Shown here: in pieces, positions 7,413-14,969 of the stretch
Layout: each line of letters begins with the position of its first letter
Numbering within the stretch: the first letter of the stretch is position 1
Assembly: GCF_900141805.1 (NCBI RefSeq)
Contig: NZ_FQYN01000004.1
Span: forward strand, 124,001-188,000
Direction of reading: 5' to 3'
DNA length: 64,000 nucleotides
DNA from: Hymenobacter daecheongensis DSM 21074
GTDB lineage: Bacteria > Bacteroidota > Bacteroidia > Cytophagales > Hymenobacteraceae
Made by a program: the position numbers and the translations under genes
The notes under the pieces: generated by a model
Database searches by the model: none
What the model was told of the DNA's origin: nothing
Seen by the model: the letters and a program-made list of their open reading frames with translations, nothing else

Positions 7413-8918
7413 TTAGTAGCCGGGGTTCTGCGTCAGGTTGGGGTTGGCGTCGCGCTCGGTCTGCGGAATGGGCAGCAGCAGGTTGAAGCTTTTCACGCCC
7501 TTGGCCTGCAGCGCGGGCAGCGTCAGCAGGTCGCCGGTGCGCTTCAGGTCAAACCACCGGTCGTCCTCGAAGGCCAGCTCGTAGCGCCGCTCCCGAATCA
7601 CGGCCTGCTTGAAGTTGGGCGTATTGACCGTCAGGTCGCGGGTGGAAGGCGCATCGATGGGCAGCCCGAAGGCGCGGCGGCGCACTTTGTTGATGGCTTC
7701 GAGGCCGCCGTCCGGCCCCACCGTGGGGCCGGCCGCCTCGGCCAGAATCAGGTACACTTCGGCCAGGCGCAGCACCGGAAAGTTCAGGGGCGAGTCCCAC
7801 ACGCGGGTGTTGGTTTTGCCCACAAACCACTTCTTGCAGTTGTAGCCGAAGGGTGAGCCCTGCAGCGAAGCCGGCTGCGCGTCGGTGGCGGAGCCGGCCG
7901 GATACACGTCGCCGGGCTTCCAGATGGTCACGTCGCGGCGCTTGTCGCCGTTTTCGTAGCCCTGCACAAACTCCTGCTCGGGTACGTTGAAGCCGTAGCC
8001 GCCCTGGGGGGTTAGCTTCTGGCCGCGCGGGCCGAAAAACTCGTTGCCCACGAAGCCCAGCCCGTCGAAGATGTATTCGTTCTTACCATTTATATACTGC
8101 ACCTCAAACAGCGACTCCTTGCCGTTTTCGTTGGCCAGCTTGAAGTTGTCGCCGTAGTCGGCCCACAGGCTTTTGCCGCTGCCCGCAATTACGGCGCGGG
8201 CCTGGGCGGCGGCTTCGGGCAGGTTGCCCTGGGTGAGATACACTTTGGCCAGCAGGCCCTTGGCAGCCCATTTGGTGGCCCGGCCCAGGTCGTCGCCGGA
8301 GTAGGCGTCGTCCAGCGCGTCGGCGGCGGCCTTCAGGTCCGTTATGATCTGGGCATATACCTGGTCGGCGGGCGTGCGCGGGGCCTGCGAGTCCTCGGTT
8401 TTGGTGGGAGGCGTGATGATGAGCGGCACGTCGCCGTAGGCCCGCACCAGGTCGAAGTAGTACTTGGCGCGCAGAAACTGCGCCTCGCCCAGGCAGCGCT
8501 TCCGAATGTCAGCCCGCATGTTTACGATGCCCGGCACGCGGGCCAGCACCAAGTTGGCGCGGCCAATGCCCACGTAGCAGCCATTCCACAGGCGCGTGGT
8601 CATGGGGTTGCTGGCCGGAATGTTGAAGAAGTCGAGCTGCTGCTCCTCAATGCCGTCGCCCCCGCCCCCGCCGCCGGTGGTCGAGTTGTCCGACATGATG
8701 TCGCCGATGCCCCACAGGGCGTAGTTGTACTGGCCGCCGCGGCTCAGCTCGGCATACGCGGCATTCACGGCCTGAATGGCGTCGGTTTCATTCTGGTAGA
8801 AGTTCTCATCCGTCACGGAGTTGGTAGGGCTCACGTCGAGGAAATCTTTGCCGCAGCCGCTGAGCAGCAGGCTCAGGGCCAGCAGAGTACCGGCGGCTTT
8901 GTGGGTAGTCGAGGGCAT
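7413..8918 (-). CDS. susD: RagB/SusD family nutrient uptake outer membrane lipoprotein
   Basis: 501 residues. The lipoprotein signal ends L-L-S-G-C (C22). The mature start G-K-D-F-L-D-V-S-P and the following N-F-Y-Q-N-E-T-D-A helix are typical of SusD. The C-terminal block R-R-Y-E-L-A-F-E-D-D-R-W-F-D-L-K-R-T-G-D is the conserved SusD/RagB signature. SusD proteins form the lid on the SusC barrel and bind the oligosaccharide at the cell surface. It starts 53 bases after SusC, as is usual for this pair. Confidence 0.95.
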   Translation of the reverse strand: MPSTTHKAAGTLLALSLLLSGCGKDFLDVSPTNSVTDENFYQNETDAIQAVNAAYAELSRGGQYNYALWGIGDIMSDNSTTGGGGGGDGIEEQQLDFFNIPASNPMTTRLWNGCYVGIGRANLVLARVPGIVNMRADIRKRCLGEAQFLRAKYYFDLVRAYGDVPLIITPPTKTEDSQAPRTPADQVYAQIITDLKAAADALDDAYSGDDLGRATKWAAKGLLAKVYLTQGNLPEAAAQARAVIAGSGKSLWADYGDNFKLANENGKESLFEVQYINGKNEYIFDGLGFVGNEFFGPRGQKLTPQGGYGFNVPEQEFVQGYENGDKRRDVTIWKPGDVYPAGSATDAQPASLQGSPFGYNCKKWFVGKTNTRVWDSPLNFPVLRLAEVYLILAEAAGPTVGPDGGLEAINKVRRRAFGLPIDAPSTRDLTVNTPNFKQAVIRERRYELAFEDDRWFDLKRTGDLLTLPALQAKGVKSFNLLLPIPQTERDANPNLTQNPGY

Positions 8919-8971
8919 GGTGGGAAGAAAAAGCTGGGGTGGGAAAAAGCAGCGAAACGGGCGCAGCCGGC

Positions 8972-11900
8972 TTAGAAACCGATGTTCAGGCCCGCCAGAA
9001 ACACGCGCGACTGTGGGTACACGCCCCGATCAACCCCACCGGGGCCTACTTCGGGGTCGAAGCCCATGTACTCGGTCAGGGTCAGCAGATTCTGGCTGCT
9101 CACATACAGGCGCAGGCTCTGGGCGGCCACGCGGCTAAGGATGGTTTTGGGAATGGTGTAGCCCACGGTGAGCAGCTTGATGCGCATGTAGGAGCCGTCT
9201 TCCACGAAGTAGCTGGAGATGCGCAGGTTCAGGTTCGGGTCGCCGGCAATGGCGCGGGGCACGTCGTTGCTGGTGCCGGGGCCGGTCCAGCGCTTCAGCA
9301 CGCGGGTGCTGGAGTTGCCGTTGGTGGTCAGGCCGCCTTCGGTGTAGAAGCGGTTCAGGTTATACACGTCGTTGCCCTGCGAGCCCTGCAGAAACACGCT
9401 CAAATCGAAGCCGCGCCAGGCCACCGTATTGGTGATGCCGTAGTTGAAGCTCGGGTTGGGGTCGCCGATGAAGTCGCGGTCCAAGTCGTTGATGACGTTG
9501 TCGCCGTTCAGGTCCCGGAAGCGAATATCGCCGGGAGCCGCGCCGGGCTGGCTGGCGTGGCCGGCCACGTCTTCCGCAGTCTGAAACAGGCCATCGGCCA
9601 CGTAGCCGTAGAACGAGCCGAAGGGCTGGCCCTGGTCGTAGCGCACAATGGCGTTGCCGTTGCGGTCGGCCAGCCCGTTGAAGGGCACGGCCACGCCGAG
9701 CTTGTCGATCTGGCTCTTGTAGGTGGAAAACACCAGCGAAGTCGTCCAGGTCGGGCCGTTGTTGGCCCCGGTCAGGTTGCGCGTGGTCACCGAGAGGTCC
9801 AGGCCGCGGTTATACGAGTCGATGGCGTTGGTATTCACCGGCTCGTAGGTGCCCGAGGTTTTGGCCGGCGGCACCAGGCTGATCAGGTTGGGCGAGCGGC
9901 GGTTATACAGGTCCAGCGTGGCTTCCACGCGGTTCTGCAGAATGCCCACATCAATGCCCACGTTGGTCTGCTCGTTGATTTCCCACTGCAGATCCGGGTT
10001 TTGCAGCTTGGTGGGCGCGGCCCCCGTCACGATGTTCTGGGTGCCCTGCGCGCTGGTGGGGCCAAATGGATAAGTGATGCCGGAGTTGATATTGGCCAGG
10101 TAGGCGAAGCGACCCGCGTTGAGCGGGTTGCCCACGCGGCCCCAGCCGGCTCGCACCTTCAGGTTGCTAATCAGGCTGATATCCTTGATGAAACTTTCCT
10201 CGCTCAGCCGCCAGCCCGCCGATACGCCGGGGAAGAAGCCGAACTTGCGGCCCGGCGCGAAAGCCGAACTGCCATCGTAGCGGGCGGTGGCAGCAAACAG
10301 GTATTTGCCCCCGAACTCGTAGTTGGCGCGGCCGAAGTAGCTGGCCAGCCGGTCGGGCGCACTCACGAAGCCGCCGTTGCCGAGCAGCGCATTGATGGGG
10401 CCGTTATCAATCTGCTGCAGCGTGTTGCTTGAATAACCGGCTCGGCCCGCGAAGATGGTGCTGTATGTAAACTGCTGCGCCGATTGCCCCACCAGCAGCG
10501 TGAGCTGGTGCTGCTCGCCGATGGTGCGGTCGTAGCTCAGCGTATTCTCAATCAGGTAGCTGGGGTTGTAGTTGTTGAAGGCCGTGGCGCTGGCCGTGCC
10601 CGGCGCATTGCGCGGCGAGTTGGGCCCCAGCGAGGGCGTGAAGGCGTTGCCATTGTCGAAAATCAGGTCGGCGCCCACGTTGGTGCGGAAGCGGAGGCCT
10701 TTGAGCGGCTCCAGCTCGGCAAAAAACGTGGTCAGGGCGCGGTTGCGGGTGAATTTGGAGTTGGTGATGAGCGCCTGCAGCACGGGGTTCGGCTCCACGT
10801 AGCCGTCGCCCAGACCGGGCTCATACCAAGTGCCGTCGAAGTTGTACACGGGCAGCGTGGCCGGAATCTGGAGCACGTTGCTGAGCACCCCAAACTCGCT
10901 GCCGCCGGTATCCACCTGCCGGTCGGTGAGGTGGGTGAGCGAGATGCTGTTGCCGATTTTCAGGATCTTGTTCAGCTGCACGTCGCCGTTGGCCCGCAGT
11001 GTAAACCGCTCGAAGGTCGAGCCGATGATGGTGCCGTCCTGCTTGAAATAGCCGCCCGACACGGCATAGCGGGCCTTATCGCTGCCGCCCGTGGCCGACA
11101 GATTGTAGCTCTGAATGGAGGCCTGCCGGAATACCTGATCCTGCCAGTTAGTGCCCTCGCCCAGGGCTTTGGGGTCGCGGAGCTGGGGCAGCAGCGCGTC
11201 GCCTTTGGCAATGCGGCTTTCGTTATTGATTACCGCGTATTCCTCAGCGTTCAGCAGACTCAGCTTGCGCCACACCCTCTGAATGCCCATGTACGCATCC
11301 AGATTGACCGTAGCCGTGCCCGCCTTGCCGCGCTTCGTGGTGATGATAACCACGCCGTTGGCAGCCCGCAGACCATAGATGGCCGTGGCCGAAGCATCCT
11401 TCAGCACATCAATGCTCTCGATGTCGCTGGGGTTGATGGCGTTCAGCTGGTTTTCCACGCCGTTGCCGTTAGCATCGCTCGAAGGCAGCGGGTAGCCGTC
11501 AATCACGTACAGCGGCGAGTTGTTGCCGGCCGAGGTGATGCCGCGCACCCGCACCGAGGTGCCGCCCGCACCGCCCGGCGCGCCCGAGTTCTGGGTCACC
11601 GTTACGCCCGCTGCCCGGCCTTGCAGGGCCTGCGTGGGGTCCGAAACCGGCTGCGAGGCAATGTCCTTGCCCGATACCGACGACACGGCCCCGGTCACGC
11701 TGGTGCGCTCCTGGGTGCCGTAGCCCACCACCACCACTTCGCTCAGCGCCTTGGCATCTTCCTGCAGCATCACGGTCAGGCTGCTGGTGGCGCCGGTCAG
11801 GGCTACCTCTTTGCGCACGTAGCCCACGTAGCTGAATACCAGCGTACTACCTTCGGGCACCGACAGCGAAAAGCCGCCATCCGCATTGGAAGAAGTACCA

Positions 11901-12124
11901 ATGGTGGTGCCTTTCACGATGATGGTCACGCCGGGCAGGCCCTCGCCGTTGGCCTGGGTCACGCGCCCGGAAACGGGCACATCGGCTACTACACGGAGGC
12001 CAGCCACCGCCAGCGGCGGCACCGACCCGCCCGCCAGCGCCGGCGCGGCCAGCGCGGGCAGACTACAGGCGGCCAGCAGCCAGGCGTGCCGCAGCACGCC
12101 GCGCGAGTAATTAGTTGGGGTCAT
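8972..12124 (-). CDS. susC: SusC/RagA family TonB-linked outer membrane transporter
   Basis: 1,050 residues, within the family range. After a signal peptide (about 1-32), a carboxypeptidase-regulatory-like beta-sandwich runs from about 50 to 125 (V-S-G-R-V-T ... G-L-P-G-V-T-I). The SusC linker V-V-V-V-G-Y-G-T-Q and a plug domain with L-Q-G-R-A-A-G-V and P-L-Y-V-I-D-G follow, then the beta-barrel ending in aromatic F. It imports oligosaccharides across the outer membrane using TonB energy. GH3 lies 85 bases upstream with no terminator between, so GH3, SusC, SusD, PKD and GH16 are likely one transcript. Confidence 0.95.
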   Translation of the reverse strand: MTPTNYSRGVLRHAWLLAACSLPALAAPALAGGSVPPLAVAGLRVVADVPVSGRVTQANGEGLPGVTIIVKGTTIGTSSNADGGFSLSVPEGSTLVFSYVGYVRKEVALTGATSSLTVMLQEDAKALSEVVVVGYGTQERTSVTGAVSSVSGKDIASQPVSDPTQALQGRAAGVTVTQNSGAPGGAGGTSVRVRGITSAGNNSPLYVIDGYPLPSSDANGNGVENQLNAINPSDIESIDVLKDASATAIYGLRAANGVVIITTKRGKAGTATVNLDAYMGIQRVWRKLSLLNAEEYAVINNESRIAKGDALLPQLRDPKALGEGTNWQDQVFRQASIQSYNLSATGGSDKARYAVSGGYFKQDGTIIGSTFERFTLRANGDVQLNKILKIGNSISLTHLTDRQVDTGGSEFGVLSNVLQIPATLPVYNFDGTWYEPGLGDGYVEPNPVLQALITNSKFTRNRALTTFFAELEPLKGLRFRTNVGADLIFDNGNAFTPSLGPNSPRNAPGTASATAFNNYNPSYLIENTLSYDRTIGEQHQLTLLVGQSAQQFTYSTIFAGRAGYSSNTLQQIDNGPINALLGNGGFVSAPDRLASYFGRANYEFGGKYLFAATARYDGSSAFAPGRKFGFFPGVSAGWRLSEESFIKDISLISNLKVRAGWGRVGNPLNAGRFAYLANINSGITYPFGPTSAQGTQNIVTGAAPTKLQNPDLQWEINEQTNVGIDVGILQNRVEATLDLYNRRSPNLISLVPPAKTSGTYEPVNTNAIDSYNRGLDLSVTTRNLTGANNGPTWTTSLVFSTYKSQIDKLGVAVPFNGLADRNGNAIVRYDQGQPFGSFYGYVADGLFQTAEDVAGHASQPGAAPGDIRFRDLNGDNVINDLDRDFIGDPNPSFNYGITNTVAWRGFDLSVFLQGSQGNDVYNLNRFYTEGGLTTNGNSSTRVLKRWTGPGTSNDVPRAIAGDPNLNLRISSYFVEDGSYMRIKLLTVGYTIPKTILSRVAAQSLRLYVSSQNLLTLTEYMGFDPEVGPGGVDRGVYPQSRVFLAGLNIGF

Positions 12125-12209
12125 GGGTAGGAATTTGGAAATGTGGGGCAGATGAGGGGAAAGCAGCGCAGCGCCCGACCAACGGTAAGATACTGGTTGC
12201 CAGCTAATT

Positions 12210-14693
12210 TTATCGGGAGCCGGCGGCGCTCTGGCCAGACGCGGGCGCGGTGGAAGCCGTAGCGCCCACGTAGCGGAACCGCGCCGACTGGTCGCCCACG
12301 CGCAGGGTGAAGTAGCCGTCTTCCAGTTGGGCCTGGCCCTCGGCGTTGGGGTAGCTCAGGTGCTGGGCAGGGTTGATTTCAAAGACCATTTCGCGGCTTT
12401 CGCCGGCCTGCAGCTCGCGCTTCTCGAAGTGCTTGAGCAGGCGCACGGGACGAGTAATGCGGCCGACCTCATCGGTCAGAAACCACAGCACGGCCTCTTT
12501 GCCAGCGCGGGTTCCGGTGTTGGTCACGCGCACGGTGGCCCGCACCCGGCCGTTGTTATTCACCACGGAGTCGCTGAGCTGGAGCGTGGCGTAGCGGTAG
12601 GTGGTGTAGCTCAGGCCCTGGCCGAAGTCGGTGAGCATGGTACTCTTGTATTTCGGGCCGCGGTTTTCAAAGCCCGCCCCGAAGTCGCTCAGCTCCAGAC
12701 TGTTCTCGTTGTTATCATGATGATAGGGCGAGATATGGCCGGCAAACTGCGGGTACGTGAACGGCAGCTTCCCGCTCGGATTTACCTTGCCACTGATGAT
12801 TTCGGCCAGGGCTTGCCCGCCGCCGAAGCCCGGCAGCCCCGCCCACAGCACCGCCGCCGACTTCTCGGCCACCGACCGAATAATGCTGGGCCGGCCGCCA
12901 ATCACGACCAGCACCGTGGGCTTACCGCTGGCCTGGGCCGCGCGCACCAGTTGCTGCTGGTCTTCGGGCAGGGTCAGGTCGCTGGTGTTGCCCAGGCCTT
13001 CGGTGTAGGGCCGCTCACCCAAGGCCAGCACCACGGCATCGGCCCGGCGGGCGGCGGCCGAAATGCTGCTCAGCAGCGGCTTGCCGGCCGCGTCGCGGTA
13101 GGGCAGCGTTTCCACCTGAGCATTGGGGTATTCGCGCCGCAGGGCGGCGTACAGGGTCAGTACTTCTTTCGGGTATTCGGCTTCGGGGCGGCCCTGCCAG
13201 GCCAGGGTCCAGCCGCCGGCCAGGTTGGCGCGGGAGTCGGCCGAGGGGCCCACCACCAGAAGCCGCCGGACTTTGCCGGGAGCCAGAGGCAGCACGTTGG
13301 CCTCATTTTTCAGCAGCACAATGGACTCGCGGGCCGCTTCCACGGTTTGCTGTTTCAGCGCCGGGTCGCCCACGCGGCTGAGGCGGTCGGTGCGCGGCAT
13401 GGGGTTCTCAAACAAGCCCAGATCCACCTTTAGCTGCAGCACCCGGCCCGCCGACAGGTTGATGCGCTCCTCGCTGAGGCGGCCTTCCTGCACCAGCTCT
13501 TTCACGTAGCGGCAAAAGGTGGTCGTGTAGGGCGTCATGGCCATGTCCACGCCGGCATCAATGGCCATAAACGTGGCTTCCTTCTCGTTGGGGGCCGTTT
13601 TTTGGATGCGCACGAGGCGGATAATGTCTTCCCAGTCGGTAACGGCCACGCCCTTGAAACCCATCTTGGTGCGCAGCAGATCGGTCAGAATGCGGCGGGA
13701 GGTATGCACCGGTTCCCCGTTGATTTCCCCGCTGTTGATCATCATCGTCTGCAGGCCCGCATCGATGGCGGCCTGAAACGAGGGCCGGAAAAACTCCTCC
13801 AGCCGCTGGTCCGAAATCATGGCATTGGTCCGGTCCCAGCCGTTGCGCGGGTCGGAGTAGCCGATGAAATGCTTGCCGCAGCCGGCCACCTTGTAGGGCA
13901 GAATTTCCTTGTTTTCCTGCAGCTCGTGCACGAAGGCCGCGCCCATGGTGGCGGCTACCAGCGGGTCTTCGCCGTAGGTTTCGTAGAAGCGGGGCCAGTA
14001 GGCATTCACGCCTAGGTCTAGCACCGGTGCAAACACCCAGTGGTGCCCCAGGTCCGCCGATTCGAGCACCGTGGCGCGGGCCATCTGGCGGGCAAAGTCG
14101 GGGTTGAAGGTGGCCCCCAGGTTGATATTGTGCGGAAAAATGGCCGTGCCGGCCACGTAGCTGGCCCCGTGCATATGGTCGATGCCATAGATGATGGGGA
14201 TGTGCAGGCGCGACTCGCGCATGGCAATGCGCTGCAGCGCCGCCGAGTATTTCACCCACTGTGCGGCGGGCACGGCTTCCCCGTTCAGGAAAGAGCCGAC
14301 ATGAAAATCCCGGATCAGCGGCACCAGCTTGGCCGAGTCCAGAGCTACGTCGCGCTGCACGCCGCTGGGGTTGATGACCGTGTTGGCCAGTTGCGTCATC
14401 TGCCCGATCTTCTCCTCCAGCGTCATCTGGGCCAGCAACGCGGCCACCCGCTCACTCACTACTGCCGGCGGCAGTGCGGCGCGACCAGCCGCACCGGTTG
14501 CAGCCGGTATGGACAGCGCCGTGGGGGCCGTCGCCACGCCGGTACTGGCGGGGCGCTGGCAGCTGCTCCAGCATCCCAGGGCGGCAGCTACGAGCAGCGT
14601 CCGCACTACCCGCACGGAGCAGGGCGCAGAGTTGGATACGCGGAAGCCAGGTACGCGCATCAAAGCGCGGAGGGTGGGATTGGATGGGGCCAT
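12210..14693 (-). CDS. GH3 family beta-glucosidase
   Basis: 827 residues from the ATG at 14693. An upstream in-frame ATG at 14756 lies before the predicted promoter and is rejected; an ATG at 14660 is also possible. A hydrophobic export segment ends with A-L-G-C or S-S-C, so the protein may be a lipoprotein. The (alpha/beta)8 domain has K-H-F-I-G-Y and the nucleophile motif V-A-V-T-D-W (Asp at about residue 353). An alpha/beta sandwich and a C-terminal fibronectin-III-like domain follow, as in BglX enzymes. It releases glucose from the non-reducing ends of beta-glucan oligosaccharides, probably in the periplasm. It is the first gene of the locus. Confidence 0.92.
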   Translation of the reverse strand: MAPSNPTLRALMRVPGFRVSNSAPCSVRVVRTLLVAAALGCWSSCQRPASTGVATAPTALSIPAATGAAGRAALPPAVVSERVAALLAQMTLEEKIGQMTQLANTVINPSGVQRDVALDSAKLVPLIRDFHVGSFLNGEAVPAAQWVKYSAALQRIAMRESRLHIPIIYGIDHMHGASYVAGTAIFPHNINLGATFNPDFARQMARATVLESADLGHHWVFAPVLDLGVNAYWPRFYETYGEDPLVAATMGAAFVHELQENKEILPYKVAGCGKHFIGYSDPRNGWDRTNAMISDQRLEEFFRPSFQAAIDAGLQTMMINSGEINGEPVHTSRRILTDLLRTKMGFKGVAVTDWEDIIRLVRIQKTAPNEKEATFMAIDAGVDMAMTPYTTTFCRYVKELVQEGRLSEERINLSAGRVLQLKVDLGLFENPMPRTDRLSRVGDPALKQQTVEAARESIVLLKNEANVLPLAPGKVRRLLVVGPSADSRANLAGGWTLAWQGRPEAEYPKEVLTLYAALRREYPNAQVETLPYRDAAGKPLLSSISAAARRADAVVLALGERPYTEGLGNTSDLTLPEDQQQLVRAAQASGKPTVLVVIGGRPSIIRSVAEKSAAVLWAGLPGFGGGQALAEIISGKVNPSGKLPFTYPQFAGHISPYHHDNNENSLELSDFGAGFENRGPKYKSTMLTDFGQGLSYTTYRYATLQLSDSVVNNNGRVRATVRVTNTGTRAGKEAVLWFLTDEVGRITRPVRLLKHFEKRELQAGESREMVFEINPAQHLSYPNAEGQAQLEDGYFTLRVGDQSARFRYVGATASTAPASGQSAAGSR

Positions 14694-14711
14694 GGAGCGG
14701 AGGTTGAGACC

Positions 14712-14743
14712 CAAATGTATCAATCCTTCTACGGGAAACGCAA
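14712..14743 (-). promoter_or_regulatory. Bacteroidota-type promoter of the GH3/Sus operon
   Basis: On the minus strand a TTG (14743-14741) is followed after 21 bases by TACATTTG (14719-14712), matching the consensus TTG-N17-23-TAnnTTTG. It would start transcription about 13 bases before the ATG at 14693, which also decides that start codon. Confidence 0.65.
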
Positions 14744-14781
14744 CCACAAAAACCATCCTATCAGGCCATTAGAGCCATTTT

Positions 14782-14820
14782 TTCACATACTTCACATTTC
14801 GCCTACACACTTACATCACA
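14782..14820 (-). promoter_or_regulatory. Two imperfect 15-bp direct repeats, candidate operator
   Basis: On the minus strand TGTGATGTAAGTGTG (14820-14806) and TGTGAAGTATGTGAA (14796-14782) share 11 of the first 13 positions. They are spaced 24 bases start to start and lie 39-77 bases upstream of the promoter's -33 TTG. The position suits an activator site. The link to a particular regulator is inference. Confidence 0.4.
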
Positions 14821-14901
14821 CGCACAAATGGGGCATTTATACTGAAATCGGCATATTTACTCCGCTCCCATCGCCGTTGAGCCAACGGCTAAAAAACAAT
14901 C

Positions 14902-14932
14902 AAAAAAAGCGTCTGGACAGACGCTTTTTTTT
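14902..14932. terminator. Bidirectional intrinsic terminator
   Basis: A run of seven A is followed by AGCGTCTG-GA-CAGACGCT and eight T. It ends the 7TM receptor gene and insulates it from the GH3 promoter. Confidence 0.9.
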
Positions 14933-14969
14933 CAAATAAACTGATACCAGCAGAGCCAACCTTCCCTTC

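Noticed and set aside
8939..12130. Long plus-strand open frames (497 and 548 codons) opposite SusC
   Set aside because: They mirror the codons of SusC in a high-GC gene, have repetitive H/G/V/A composition and no family features.
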